Positions 42,261 to 52,261 of a stretch of 64,000 nucleotides of DNA are shown in pieces; position 1 is the stretch's first letter; each line of letters opens with the position of its first letter. A program made the translations under genes and the position numbers. Origin of the DNA: Bacillota bacterium (GTDB lineage Bacteria; Bacillota; Clostridia; Lachnospirales; Lachnospiraceae); contig JAEXOU010000005.1 of NCBI GenBank assembly GCA_023439125.1, positions 682,001-746,000 of the forward strand, written 5' to 3'. The notes beneath the pieces were generated by a model that saw only the letters and a list, made by a program, of their open reading frames with translations, was not told the origin of the DNA and made no database searches.

Positions 42261-43790
42261 TTACATAAGTGGTGCAAACAGCCGTAAAATTGCTTGCATA
42301 AAGCGAACTGGTAATCTACGGTTCAATGATTGTTCTGTCATCTCAATACATTTTTCCTGTGTTACTAAAAAATCTTTTTTAACTTCATATACCGTTGAAT
42401 TTTGGTACATAAATACTCCATTCTCAAAGTGTAAATATAAACTGCGGTAGTCCATATTGATTGTACCAACCGTTGCAATTTCGTCATCGCATACAAAACA
42501 CTTCGCATGTAAAAAACCAGGTTGAAATTGAAATATTTTTACTCCTGATTTTACAAGCTGAAGATAGTATGATTGTGTTACATAAAAAACCATTTTTTTA
42601 TCAGGTATATTTGGCGTGATAATTCGAACATCTACTCCACGCTTAGAAGCTAAACATAATGCAGTCATCATCTCATTATCAATAATTAGATAAGGAGTGA
42701 AAATGAAGACATAATCTTTCGCAGTATTAATAATATTTAGATAGACATTCTCTCCTACCAACTCCGTACCAAGAGGAGAATCCCCATATGGTTGAACATA
42801 TCCATCATGTCCAAATTGATTTTCACCATGAATACAAGGTTGAAATTTTGTAAAATCTTCATCTGTATTTCGAAATGCATTCCATGTTGTTAGAAACATA
42901 ACTGTTAGAGTCCATACGGCATCGCCTGTAAGTCGTATACCAGCATCCTTCCAGTATCCAAAACGTACCTTCTCATTAATATACTCATCCGCTAGATTAA
43001 TTCCACCAGTAAATCCAACGTATCCATCAACCACTAGAATTTTTCTATGGTCACGGTGATTTAATACGGTAGAGAAAAAAGGCTTCATTTTATTAAATAC
43101 TTCACATTTAATGTTATAACTTTCGATTTCCTTCTTGTATTGATATGGTAAAAGTGTCATACAACCAAAATCGTCATAAATCAAACGTACATCTAATCCT
43201 TGAGATGCTTTCTCTTTTAGTATTTCAAGCATCTCGCCCCACATCTTACCTTCTCCGATTATAAAGTATTCGAGGAAAATATAATGTTTTGCATCTCGTA
43301 ACGCTTGTAACATATCAGGAAAGTTTTCTTCTCCACTTTTATAATACTTTGTCTTTGTTTGATGATAAACAGGGAATTTAGCATTATTTAATATATATGC
43401 AACTTGGCCTGCGACATATTGATTTTGTTCTCTGATCTTATCAAACACTTCTTTATTTTGTATTAAAAGAGGTAGTGTCTTCTTAGCAGATGCATCAAGC
43501 TTTTTTTGCATTCCTCTAGCAGGTTTTTTCCCACCAAAAAACCAATACATCATACCTCCTAGCAAAGGAAATACAAGAATTGGTACAGCCCACGCAAGTT
43601 TATAAGCTGGATTTTCACTCTTATTTATTATGACTAACAATGCAATCACACTTAGTGCTTGCATTAATATATTAATCCACCATGACTCGGTAGTTAAGTT
43701 TAATAGAAAAACACAAAACCACCCTAACTGAATAGCAAATAGAAACCCAACAATCACAATTCGATTAAACAAAAGTTTCTTTATTTTCAC
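42261..43790 (-). CDS. cls: Cardiolipin synthase (phospholipase D type)
   Basis: Condenses two phosphatidylglycerols into cardiolipin at the membrane. About 509 residues with two N-terminal transmembrane helices (VIVGFLFAIQLGWFCVFLL and ILMQALSVIALLVII) and a hydrophobic WAVPILVFPLLGG segment. Two PLD active sites follow, NHRDHRKILVVDG and LHAKCFVCDDEIATVGT. The start is most likely a GTG at 43790 with CGGAGG about 9 nt upstream. Probably cotranscribed with folD. Confidence 0.93.
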   Translation of the reverse strand: MKIKKLLFNRIVIVGFLFAIQLGWFCVFLLNLTTESWWINILMQALSVIALLVIINKSENPAYKLAWAVPILVFPLLGGMMYWFFGGKKPARGMQKKLDASAKKTLPLLIQNKEVFDKIREQNQYVAGQVAYILNNAKFPVYHQTKTKYYKSGEENFPDMLQALRDAKHYIFLEYFIIGEGKMWGEMLEILKEKASQGLDVRLIYDDFGCMTLLPYQYKKEIESYNIKCEVFNKMKPFFSTVLNHRDHRKILVVDGYVGFTGGINLADEYINEKVRFGYWKDAGIRLTGDAVWTLTVMFLTTWNAFRNTDEDFTKFQPCIHGENQFGHDGYVQPYGDSPLGTELVGENVYLNIINTAKDYVFIFTPYLIIDNEMMTALCLASKRGVDVRIITPNIPDKKMVFYVTQSYYLQLVKSGVKIFQFQPGFLHAKCFVCDDEIATVGTINMDYRSLYLHFENGVFMYQNSTVYEVKKDFLVTQEKCIEMTEQSLNRRLPVRFMQAILRLFAPLM

Positions 43791-43831
43791 CCAATAATAC
43801 CTCCGAAAACACAATACAAAGTAAATGGTTG

Positions 43832-43884
43832 TTATGAATTAAAGGGATTACAAAGAACTCTTGTAACCCCTCTAATTCATAACA
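43832..43884. terminator. Long hairpin between the aconitase-like gene and cls
   Basis: GTTATGAATTAAAGGG pairs with the segment ending at 43884 (CCTCTAATTCATAAC), and inner TTACAA/TTGTAA also pairs, for about 24 bp in total. It lies downstream of the aconitase-like gene; a T-run is absent. Confidence 0.55.
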
Positions 43885-43920
43885 AGAATAAGTTCAAAAA
43901 GTGTACTTTTCTTGTATTTA

Positions 43921-46224
43921 CTATAGACTTTCCTTTTGTCTATAATAATTGATTAAACAGCCTTGTAATATAATCTCTCTTTCATCCTTCGTCATCTCTC
44001 CAAGTTTCAGTTCAAACTCTTTCATTTCATCTGAAACAACATATGCTTTCACACTGGAGGAATTATCTTCAATTGCTTTTTTAATATCCTTAATATAGAG
44101 ATAATCACCATTTTTAAATGGTAAATCTTCTGTCAATAAGAAAGGTAACATACCCCAGTTAATCAAATTAGAACGATATCTCTTCGTAGCATATTCCTTT
44201 GCAATATTTGCTAAACCGCCAAGTACTTTTTGACAACTAGCGGCTTGCTCTCTAGCAGAGCCATCACCAGGTTTTACAGCATAGATTACTGAGCCAATTT
44301 CAGTTTCCAATGGATCTACGCTAAATTTTTCGCTTATCTTAGCAAAAACAGTCTCAACTTCTTTATTAGCGGCATAGATATCAGCAACGGTTTTCGCTTT
44401 TTGACGAGCTTTCTCAGCGAGCTGAACTTCCTTTGCACGACCAACATAAGCAGGATCTTTTCTTGAAAGCGTAAATTCTGCTAATCCAAGAGGATTTGAA
44501 CGATAGGAGGAGGTCTCTCCTGATGGAATTAGTTCGTCCGTCGTAGTTACTGGATCATGGATTACAGAAACTACTTTTAAAACTAAATCATCGGACAAAC
44601 TAGCCATTTTAGGCCAATCTACAATTCCAGGTCCAAACTTAACTTCTGCCGTCTTATCCGCTTTACCAATCCCATTATAAACTCGATTGTCATAAATTTT
44701 TGAATCAAAGAAGTAAGCTGGCTTATTAAATGTAACATCAATGTCTTCTGCACTTGTTAAATATCCTTTATTTGCGGCAGTTGCTGCAATGGAACGAGCA
44801 TCCATTAAAGCAACGGAAGCAATCTGACCATTCGTTATCTTGGACCCTTCACGATTTGGGAAATTACGTGTCGAATGACGAATACTTAAACCATTATTAG
44901 CTGGTACATCACCAGCACCAAAACAAGGACCACAAAATGCCGTACGTATAGTTGCACCAGTTTCCATCAATTTAGCAACACTACCATTTTTCACAAGTTC
45001 CATAAAGATTGGTTGAGAAGCTGGATATATGCTTAAAGAAAATTCATCCGCTCCGATATATTTACCACTTAATATATCAGTTGCATCACAAATGTTTTCA
45101 AATCCACCACCAGCACAACCTGCAATTACTCCTTGCTCAATGTATAGCTTACCATTACGAATCTTATCTGTAAGTTTATAATTGATTTTATTATTATCAA
45201 GTGATACTAATGCTTTCTTTTCTACATCACGTAGAATATCACCTAAGTTTGCATTTAATTCATCAATCGTATAAACATTGCTTGGATGGAATGGCATAGC
45301 AATCATTGGCTTAATCTGCGCTAAATCGATATAAATCATACCATCATAATAAGTTACTTCACCAGGTGCTAACTCCTTGTACGCTTCTGCTCTATGGTGG
45401 ATCTCATAGAACTCTTTTACCTTTTCATCTGTTTTCCAGATAGAAGAAAGACAAGTAGTTTCTGTTGTCATGACATCAATACCGATACGGTAATCAACAC
45501 TTAGGTGATCAATACCATCTCCGATAAATTCCATAACTTTATTATTTACATAACCATTAGAGAATACTTCTCCGATAATAGCAAGTGCAATGTCTTGTGG
45601 TCCAACTCCCTTTCTAGGTTTTCCAGTTAGATACACACCAACTACTTTCGGCATATTAATATCATATGTTTTCTCTAGTAATTGTTTTACAAGTTCTGGA
45701 CCACCTTCTCCGATTGCCATTGTTCCAAGTGCACCATATCTTGTATGAGAATCCGAGCCAAGAATCATCTTTCCACTTTCAGCTAGCATCTCGCGAGCAA
45801 ATTGATGAATGACTGCTTGATGAGGTGGTACATACATTCCTCCATAACGTTTTGCACAAGAAAGACCAAACATATGATCATCTTCATTAATTGTTCCACC
45901 TACTGCACATAAGCTGTTGTGACAGTTTGTTAATACATAAGGAACTGGAAATTCAGTTAAACCTGACGCACGAGCTGTCTGAATAATACCTACGAACGTA
46001 ATATCGTGGGAAGTTAACTTATCAAACTTAATCTTTAGCTTCTCCATATTTCCTGACGTATTGTGAGAACTTAAGATTTTATAAGCCATCGACTCTTTTT
46101 TCGCTTCTTCTTTTGAAACATTTTTTCCTGTCATCTGCTGCAATATTGCAGCGCTATCCTTTGTTTCCTTTACAATTTGATTGCCATTAACTACATAGGC
46201 ACCATTTTCAAACAATTGAATCAT
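43921..46224 (-). CDS. Aconitase-superfamily hydratase (YbhJ-like)
   Basis: 767-residue iron-sulfur hydro-lyase. Cluster cysteines are visible in VIAGCAGGGFENICDA and TAFCGPCFGAG. Family segments include GSDSHTRYGALGTMAIGEGG, NRNFxxR-like STRNFPNREGSK, and YRSNLINWGMLPFL in the C-terminal swivel domain. Its length is close to E. coli YbhJ (a putative hydratase) and below AcnA/AcnB. The substrate may be citrate/isocitrate or another hydroxy acid; no citrate cycle genes are nearby. GGGAGG lies before the ATG. It appears monocistronic. Confidence 0.85.
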   Translation of the reverse strand: MIQLFENGAYVVNGNQIVKETKDSAAILQQMTGKNVSKEEAKKESMAYKILSSHNTSGNMEKLKIKFDKLTSHDITFVGIIQTARASGLTEFPVPYVLTNCHNSLCAVGGTINEDDHMFGLSCAKRYGGMYVPPHQAVIHQFAREMLAESGKMILGSDSHTRYGALGTMAIGEGGPELVKQLLEKTYDINMPKVVGVYLTGKPRKGVGPQDIALAIIGEVFSNGYVNNKVMEFIGDGIDHLSVDYRIGIDVMTTETTCLSSIWKTDEKVKEFYEIHHRAEAYKELAPGEVTYYDGMIYIDLAQIKPMIAMPFHPSNVYTIDELNANLGDILRDVEKKALVSLDNNKINYKLTDKIRNGKLYIEQGVIAGCAGGGFENICDATDILSGKYIGADEFSLSIYPASQPIFMELVKNGSVAKLMETGATIRTAFCGPCFGAGDVPANNGLSIRHSTRNFPNREGSKITNGQIASVALMDARSIAATAANKGYLTSAEDIDVTFNKPAYFFDSKIYDNRVYNGIGKADKTAEVKFGPGIVDWPKMASLSDDLVLKVVSVIHDPVTTTDELIPSGETSSYRSNPLGLAEFTLSRKDPAYVGRAKEVQLAEKARQKAKTVADIYAANKEVETVFAKISEKFSVDPLETEIGSVIYAVKPGDGSAREQAASCQKVLGGLANIAKEYATKRYRSNLINWGMLPFLLTEDLPFKNGDYLYIKDIKKAIEDNSSSVKAYVVSDEMKEFELKLGEMTKDEREIILQGCLINYYRQKESL

Positions 46225-46353
46225 TGTACATCCTCCCTATATTTTAGTATAAAGTTATTGCCTTGTATTATGTAAACAAGAAAAGTGTACATAGAGGACT
46301 TTTTCTTGTTATAAACCAGAAGAAACGTGTATAAGTTTCTTGTATGCGATATG

Positions 46354-46393
46354 GATGGAAGAAGAAACATAGCTTTTTGTTTCTTCTTCCATC
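46354..46393. terminator. Perfect hairpin downstream of the 46471 gene
   Basis: A 16-bp perfect stem (46354-46369 with 46378-46393; GATGGAAGAAG/CTTCTTCCATC ends). It is the only structure seen in the gap 46225-46470, apart from AT-rich upstream DNA of the aconitase-like gene. Confidence 0.6.
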
Positions 46394-46470
46394 TTCGCTT
46401 GTAGTTATTAAGTTTAAGAATAAATATATAAATATAAGTAATGATTGCTTCAATGCTCTATAAGAAACAA

Positions 46471-46977
46471 TTAAAATTCGTATTCCCAATGCTCATCGCA
46501 TTCGTTGTAATTGCTATTATCAAAGAAACCTTGTTTGATTTTTACATCTAGTGTAGTAATTCCATCTTTTTCTCCGAATACAACTTGAGTTTGTCCATTA
46601 AAATGACTGTTAAACCAACCGTTCACAGCTGTTTCTTCCTCTTCTCCCTCAAATTTAAACACAACGTATAAGCGTGCTTCTGTCATGTATAAATTGAGTT
46701 TTGGAATCTGATCAATAATCGTCTGATTTGCTGCTAATTCCTGGTTGAAAAATACATCAGAATCAAAAGCAGTATCCATACTTGAAAATTTTAATTTTAC
46801 ATATTCTAATTTTTTTCCCGTATTATTTTCTACTGTTAATTGATACTTGTCTGTATTTTCAAAAATCATAATAACAAATAAAATCAAAAAAAATGCAGCT
46901 ACAACTCCTCCTATTGTAAATAACTTCTTATTCGACCTAACTTGCACATTATTTGTCTCTACTCTTTTTTTACTCAT
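46471..46977 (-). CDS. Membrane-anchored protein, function unknown
   Basis: 168 residues: a short basic cytoplasmic tail, one transmembrane helix (LFTIGGVVAAFFLILFVIMIF, about residues 19-40), and an extracellular domain rich in aromatic and acidic residues that ends CDEHWEYEF. It is not recognised. The extracellular half looks like a small beta-sandwich (alternating hydrophobic strands such as YQLTVENNTGKKLEYVKLKF). The ATG at 46977 has AAGGAAGGA upstream. It stands alone. Confidence 0.7.
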   Translation of the reverse strand: MSKKRVETNNVQVRSNKKLFTIGGVVAAFFLILFVIMIFENTDKYQLTVENNTGKKLEYVKLKFSSMDTAFDSDVFFNQELAANQTIIDQIPKLNLYMTEARLYVVFKFEGEEEETAVNGWFNSHFNGQTQVVFGEKDGITTLDVKIKQGFFDNSNYNECDEHWEYEF

Positions 46978-47227
46978 GAAAATAATCCTTCCTTCTAATT
47001 GTTGCATCATCGTATTGTTACACTATGTGACAATCTACGACTTAGTTTATATTAATATGAAGTAACTGATAAATCAAGAGTTTTTTGACAACTTTTCCTT
47101 ATCATGTATAAAAAAATGTTTCACTTTCAATCTTGTCATGTAATGTGACACCTTCTGTTGGAGTTTTTTGCATAATACCTTCCTTTTTTGCGTGCATGTC
47201 GTATAACAGAGCAAGTGCTATTACAAA

Positions 47228-47252
47228 ACAAAAGCGTCCAAGGAAGGACGCC
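47228..47252 (-). terminator. Terminator of the coiled-coil protein gene
   Basis: Stem GCGTCC/GGACGC followed in the minus direction by TTTTG and TTTTG. The same hexamer stem is used in the composite hairpin elements. Confidence 0.75.
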
Positions 47253-47263
47253 TATGAGTTAAA

Positions 47264-48256
47264 TTATAAGTTTGTATCTAAAACAATCCCCTTTAAATCC
47301 TCCTCTAATAGATTCTCTTCTTTTAGAATCTTGGAGATCTTTCTTTGGACTTGCATCACATCTGTTTCTAGAGTTACTTCGACTGCACCTGTTCCTTGGC
47401 TAGAATTTGCCTGATGACTCGATACTTCTTCTCCATTTTGTGCGCCATTCGTTTCCTTTAATTCTTTTGCCTTTTCTTTTTTCTCTTCTTCTACTTCTTT
47501 CTCTTTCGCATCCTTAGATGCTTCCTCTTCCATTTGATCAATATTATGGTCGATTTCTTCTTTTGCTTCTGTGATTAATTGACCTGCGATTTCTTTTGAT
47601 ATTGTTTCTAATAATTGATCCGATTCAACTATTGCATCAACCATAGCATGTGACTTACATCGATCCACTTTTATCCCGTTAATTGTGGTATTTACGTTCT
47701 TAATCTGTTCGTTGTTCTGTTTAATTTCCTCAGACTTTATATGTAAACTTTCGCTATATCCGAGTGCTCTTGTCTGATAATCTGTCAACTCGCCCATACT
47801 TGCTAAGCGATCACTTTCTTCTTTCGTTAGCTCAATGCCCGTATCACCTTGTATTTTTGCTTGTTGTTTCATCAGCAACTCTAAATCTTTTTGTTCTTGG
47901 CTATCATCGGATACTCCATATTCTTCTTTCAGCTGATCTATATTATCATGAATTTGATCAATCTCCTTTTGTAACGTCTGCGAGGATTGCTTCCATCCCT
48001 CTATTTTCTTTTGCATATTTGAGATATTCTCATCTACCATATTTTCTTTTGTATTTGCTTCAGAGACAATCTTCCATGCCTTCTTTTGTGCATTTAGTTT
48101 CTTTTCTTCCATATTGTCTGGTACTATACGTAAATCTCTCGCATTGATACTTTTGTTATCTATATCATAATTCCCTTTATTCTTTGGGCTGTTAGTTCTC
48201 GATGCTACCTCGTCATTTCCAACATAAATGCTAACATTTCCTTCATTAACCCTCAT
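47264..48256 (-). CDS. Coiled-coil protein, function unknown
   Basis: 330 residues, very rich in Glu, Lys, Gln and Asn. Heptad-like coiled coil is expected at about residues 60-215 (MQKKIEGWKQSSQTLQKEI, DNIDQLKEEY) and again at about 225-265 (KDAKEKEVEEEKKEKAKEL). A Ser/Gln-rich linker and a short C-terminal amphipathic helix (VQRKISKILKEENLLEEDL) follow. No signal peptide or known domain is recognised. AAGGAG lies 12 nt before the ATG at 48256. Divergent from the MATE gene. Confidence 0.72.
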   Translation of the reverse strand: MRVNEGNVSIYVGNDEVASRTNSPKNKGNYDIDNKSINARDLRIVPDNMEEKKLNAQKKAWKIVSEANTKENMVDENISNMQKKIEGWKQSSQTLQKEIDQIHDNIDQLKEEYGVSDDSQEQKDLELLMKQQAKIQGDTGIELTKEESDRLASMGELTDYQTRALGYSESLHIKSEEIKQNNEQIKNVNTTINGIKVDRCKSHAMVDAIVESDQLLETISKEIAGQLITEAKEEIDHNIDQMEEEASKDAKEKEVEEEKKEKAKELKETNGAQNGEEVSSHQANSSQGTGAVEVTLETDVMQVQRKISKILKEENLLEEDLKGIVLDTNL

Positions 48257-48413
48257 ATTAGTTCACTCTCCTTTTTCCGCTATATTGTTTATCGACAAAT
48301 AAATAACAAAAGTTAATGTTGATTTTATTTTTTCAAGTATTGCACTAATAAAGAACTATGATATAATAAACAGTATTTAGTTCTACATAAGAAGCAGAAA
48401 GCTGGTATATTTT

Positions 48414-49757
48414 ATGAAAGATACTACTCTTTCCCTAACGAATGGAAATATCAAAAAAGGAATTATTCAATTTGCACTTCCAATTTTTTTAGGTAATTTA
48501 TTTCAACAGCTATATAATGTTTGTGATGCTTTCGTCGTTGGTAATTTTGTTGGTAAAGAAGCACTGGCTGCGATCAGTTCCACTGGTTCACTTATTTTTT
48601 TACTCGTTGGCTTCTTTAGCGGATTGTTCAGTGGAGTTGGTGTCGTAATCTCCAAATTTTATGGCGCAAAAGATGATGATATGATTCAAAAATCAGTTGG
48701 TAATGCAATTGCTTTTGCTTTAATATGCGGTGTCTTACTTAGTTTCATAGGAGTTGTTTTTACCCCAAATCTATTAAAACTTATGGGTACTCCTGACTCT
48801 GTATTTACAGATGCCGTAACCTATGTACGTACTTACTTTGGTGGTATTATATTTGTTGTTCTCTACAACGCCGCTACAGGTATTTTTCAAGCAGTTGGTG
48901 ACAGTAGACATCCCCTTTACTACCTACTTGTATCGTCTGTCGTAAATGTAGTCTTAGATTTACTCTTCGTAGCTGTATTTGGTATGGGTGTTCTAGGAGC
49001 TGCGATTGCTACTGTGATTGCACAGGCAGTTAGTGTATTTTTAGCTTTCTTTCGTCTCTCCCGTATTCAGCAAGTCTACCGTATCGTAATCAAACAAATA
49101 CGTTTTAACTCTTATATAACGAAACAGATGTTAGCCATCGGTTTACCCTCTGGAATACAAAACTCTGTGATTGCACTTGCTAATGTTGTTGTCCAATCAA
49201 ACATCAATTTTTTTGGTGATACTGCAATGGCAGGCTGTGGCTCTTATTCTAAAATCGAGGGCTTTGCATTTATTCCAATTATGAGTTTTTCAATTTCGAT
49301 GACAACTTTTGTTAGTCAAAATATCGGTGCCAAACAATACGACCGAGCGAAATCTGGTGCTAAATTCGGTATCCTGACCTCATGTATCTTAGCAGAATTC
49401 ATCGGTGTTACCTTTTATCTATTCGCTCCACAACTTATTTCTCTATTTTCAAAAGAAACAGATGTCATTCAAGTTGGAAGTTTACAGGCTCATACTGTAA
49501 CCCTATTCTACTTTTTATTGGCATTCTCTCACAGTTTGGCTGGAATCCTACGAGGGGCTGGAAAATCAACAATACCAATGTTTACAATGTTAATCTGTTG
49601 GTGCTTAATTCGAGTAACCTACATCACCATTATTACGAAGCTTTCTTCTAATATCCAAGTAATCTTCTGGGCTTATCCGCTTACCTGGGCGCTAAGTTCC
49701 TCGTTCTTTTTATACTATTATAAACGAAAAAATATATTTACTCCTACCCCATCTTAG
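48414..49757 (+). CDS. MATE-family multidrug/metabolite exporter
   Basis: 447-residue MATE transporter that exports cationic compounds using Na+ or H+. There are twelve predicted transmembrane helices in two related halves. MATE features include IIQFALPIFLGNLFQQLYN in helix 1, the conserved GNF-VGKEALAAISS stretch, and PSGIQNSVIALANV opening the second half. The ribosome-binding site is weak. It is transcribed alone on the plus strand, toward the YwaF-like gene. The substrate is unknown. Confidence 0.92.
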   Translation: MKDTTLSLTNGNIKKGIIQFALPIFLGNLFQQLYNVCDAFVVGNFVGKEALAAISSTGSLIFLLVGFFSGLFSGVGVVISKFYGAKDDDMIQKSVGNAIAFALICGVLLSFIGVVFTPNLLKLMGTPDSVFTDAVTYVRTYFGGIIFVVLYNAATGIFQAVGDSRHPLYYLLVSSVVNVVLDLLFVAVFGMGVLGAAIATVIAQAVSVFLAFFRLSRIQQVYRIVIKQIRFNSYITKQMLAIGLPSGIQNSVIALANVVVQSNINFFGDTAMAGCGSYSKIEGFAFIPIMSFSISMTTFVSQNIGAKQYDRAKSGAKFGILTSCILAEFIGVTFYLFAPQLISLFSKETDVIQVGSLQAHTVTLFYFLLAFSHSLAGILRGAGKSTIPMFTMLICWCLIRVTYITIITKLSSNIQVIFWAYPLTWALSSSFFLYYYKRKNIFTPTPS

Positions 49758-49789
49758 AAATTGTCATGAATTTTTTATAGGACAGAAAA

Positions 49790-49811
49790 AGCAGGAACCG
49801 CAGGTCCTGCT
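49790..49811. terminator. Bidirectional terminator, MATE / YwaF-like genes
   Basis: Stem AGCAGGA/TCCTGCT between convergent stops. In the minus direction TTTTT follows (from 49789). Confidence 0.65.
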
Positions 49812-49842
49812 CTGTTCGATATATTGGAATTGGTCAATCTAA

Positions 49843-50619
49843 TCAATGATTCTTCTTTCTACCAAAACAAATGGTATACATCAGAGACTCTATTACCATA
49901 AACATTGCTATATTCAGAAACGGCATGATGATTGGTGCAATGCGCTGTGGCAAAATATAAAAAGGATCTTGCACCACAAAAAACCAATTAAAGAATTGTG
50001 TCTTCCCCCAGGCTTGCCCGTTATACAATGTATTTCCCAAAAGTGCCCATGCAGTCATAGCACTAATAACTACCAGGTCTTTCTTCCACTCTCTTTTGTT
50101 GTCGTCAAATAGAAGTACCAATAATCCATATCCTGCCATAGTCCCATGAAACAAAAATGTCTGAATCACCCTATAGGAAAAAGGATGAATTTGATACCAC
50201 ATCAATCCGCCTGGATAAATCAGATACACCAAGTTCGAAACAAAACCCAACATAGCAAACTGCAGTCTGAATTTCTTCAAAAAAGCATTGTGTCTACTCA
50301 AAAAGCACATTACACACATAGCAGTACATGCATGAAATGGTAATTTTTCTATATCGATTTCTCCGTAAGCAAATGGCATCAGAAAAAAATCAATGATATA
50401 TAAGCCAAGTGCACCATTGATGAAGCAAGAGATGTACTTTTGACGCACCTCTTTCACTTGTTTTTTGACATATAGTATTACTGCCATGATCACAATAGTC
50501 AGCACAAACAGATAGAAAAGATGCCAAACTCCAAAACACGAAAATATCTCTTCGCCTTTTTTATCAGACAGTATTTCGCTCACCCCTCCATACATTGTTA
50601 TCTTCCCATTCCCTTTCAT
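49843..50619 (-). CDS. YwaF/TMEM164-type integral membrane protein
   Basis: 258 residues with about seven transmembrane helices. Conserved family features include LPFHACTAMCVMCFL, YPGGLMWYQIHPFSYRVIQTFLFHG and LLGNTLYN. The YwaF (TIGR02206) family has no firmly known function; related eukaryotic TMEM164 proteins are acyltransferase-like. The start at 50619 is uncertain because the frame has further ATG/GTG codons with Shine-Dalgarno-like sequences within 40 nt. It is the last gene before a convergent plus-strand MATE gene. Confidence 0.78.
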   Translation of the reverse strand: MKGNGKITMYGGVSEILSDKKGEEIFSCFGVWHLFYLFVLTIVIMAVILYVKKQVKEVRQKYISCFINGALGLYIIDFFLMPFAYGEIDIEKLPFHACTAMCVMCFLSRHNAFLKKFRLQFAMLGFVSNLVYLIYPGGLMWYQIHPFSYRVIQTFLFHGTMAGYGLLVLLFDDNKREWKKDLVVISAMTAWALLGNTLYNGQAWGKTQFFNWFFVVQDPFYILPQRIAPIIMPFLNIAMFMVIESLMYTICFGRKKNH

Positions 50620-50727
50620 ATAATCCTAAGACGCATAACACTCGTCATCAAATTCAAGTTTATCTAGCTGGAAATACCATCGCCCATCCTTCTTTATTCA
50701 TATTGCCCTGTGTGACGGCCCGTTTCT

Positions 50728-51309
50728 TTAACAACCAATTTCTTCTTGAATAGTAGCTTCACAAGATCTCATTGCTTCAATCGTCTTTTCAAACAGTTCA
50801 TTCAAATCCCATTCAAGCATTTGTGCACCTTGATTAATAACGTCTCTAGAGCATCCGGCGGCAAAACTTTTATCCTTAAATTTTTTCTTTAGGCTAGAGA
50901 CTTCCATATCCATAACACTCTTAGAAGGTCTCATACGTGCTGCTGCCCCAATCAAACCAGTCAATTCATCTGATGCAAATAACACCTTTTCCATGATATG
51001 CTTTGGCTCAATATCCGAACAAATTCCATATCCATGAGAACATATAGAATCAATCATGTCCTCACCAACATTCGCTTCCTTTAATAAATCAACTGCTTTT
51101 TTACAATGCTCCTCAGGAAATAACTCAAAGTCGATATCATGTAATAATCCGACGATTCCCCAATATTCAATATCTTCTTCAAATCCAAGTTCCTTCGCAT
51201 ACCATCTCATCACACCTTCTACTGTTAACCCATGTAAGATATGAAATGGTTCCTTATTATATTTTTTAAGTAGTTCGAGTGCAGCTTCTCGTGTAATTGT
51301 AGCTTTCAT
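50728..51309 (-). CDS. HD-domain hydrolase
   Basis: 193-residue soluble HD phosphohydrolase. Metal-binding residues are seen in GVMRWYAKELG, IVGLLHDIDFELFPEEH and SHGYG, with ASDELTG further on. The family is annotated as predicted HD-superfamily hydrolases acting on small phosphorylated compounds or nucleotides; the substrate is unknown. AGGAGG lies before the ATG at 51309. It is 19 nt after the PfkB-type kinase gene, so probably the third gene of an MFS-kinase-hydrolase operon. Confidence 0.83.
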   Translation of the reverse strand: MKATITREAALELLKKYNKEPFHILHGLTVEGVMRWYAKELGFEEDIEYWGIVGLLHDIDFELFPEEHCKKAVDLLKEANVGEDMIDSICSHGYGICSDIEPKHIMEKVLFASDELTGLIGAAARMRPSKSVMDMEVSSLKKKFKDKSFAAGCSRDVINQGAQMLEWDLNELFEKTIEAMRSCEATIQEEIGC

Positions 51310-51328
51310 CCAAATCCCTCCTACGCTA

Positions 51329-52225
51329 TCATCTTTGTTGCATTGCAATCACTTCTTCCAACTTTGGTGGATTCAGTGGTAATGGAAATCTTGTACATGC
51401 AACAGCAGAACAAGCGCTTGCAAACTGAACAGTTTCTTCATCACTCATTCCTTTCAGTAAAGCATAAACACAGCCCGCCTTAAATGTATCCCCTGCTCCT
51501 AACGTACTTACTACATCAATAGAGTATGGTTTAAATTTATGAATTCCTGTCGATTTTCTACCAAATTCAAATTCTTTTGAACCATTGGTTAGAATCGTAA
51601 GGCCATCACTATGTTCCATGTAAAGCTGAAGCAATTCTTCTCGATTTGCATTTGGATAAGCATTTCTTGTAAACTCATTGGATACAACATTAATCGCTGA
51701 ATTTTTATGTAAATACTCATCATAAGGGCAATCAATGGTTACATATTTTATATGATTTTTGACGCAATATTCTGCAACAAGATTTGTCTGTTCACCGAAG
51801 TATGGATCAATTCCTACAACTTTTGAGTTAATAATATCCTCTTCTTTTGGAGTGTTCCAACGCTTTATCGTATCACTATAATATCCATTAAAGTTTCCAA
51901 ATGGAGTTCTTGTCTTGCGATCAATGATAACATAATCCTCTAATCCCTCATAAGTTTCATCAAATGTAAGTGAAGTTAAATCAACCGCCTTATCCTTGTA
52001 AAACTCCGTAATAACAGGCTTTACATTCCTTCCGATATGATTTCCATCCAACTTTATACTAACTCCAAGGGAATTAAGAACAGTTGCACAAGTTCCTGTT
52101 TCTCCGCCTGGTAAACGATATTTTTTCTTAATCTCTCCATAAGTATCTGGTTTAGGATAGTCTCCCTCCAATAAAAAACTGGTAGTTGCCAAAATCATTC
52201 CATATAAGTACACATCATTTGACAT
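51329..52225 (-). CDS. PfkB-family sugar/nucleoside kinase
   Basis: 298-residue ribokinase-superfamily kinase. The diagnostic PfkB C-terminal signature is DVVSTLGAGDTFKAGC, with the catalytic Asp in GAGDTF, and the N-terminal motif is RLPGGETGTCATVLNSLG. It phosphorylates a sugar or nucleoside; the exact substrate is not predictable. AAGGAAGG lies before the ATG. It is directly downstream (36 nt) of an MFS transporter gene, which probably imports the substrate. Confidence 0.9.
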   Translation of the reverse strand: MSNDVYLYGMILATTSFLLEGDYPKPDTYGEIKKKYRLPGGETGTCATVLNSLGVSIKLDGNHIGRNVKPVITEFYKDKAVDLTSLTFDETYEGLEDYVIIDRKTRTPFGNFNGYYSDTIKRWNTPKEEDIINSKVVGIDPYFGEQTNLVAEYCVKNHIKYVTIDCPYDEYLHKNSAINVVSNEFTRNAYPNANREELLQLYMEHSDGLTILTNGSKEFEFGRKSTGIHKFKPYSIDVVSTLGAGDTFKAGCVYALLKGMSDEETVQFASACSAVACTRFPLPLNPPKLEEVIAMQQR

Positions 52226-52261
52226 AGTTCGTCCCTTCCTTTCGTATGTAATAATTCATTC

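Noticed and set aside
46268..46489. 73-codon minus-strand open frame
   Set aside because: It overlaps a terminator-like hairpin and the end of the membrane protein gene, and has no ribosome-binding site.
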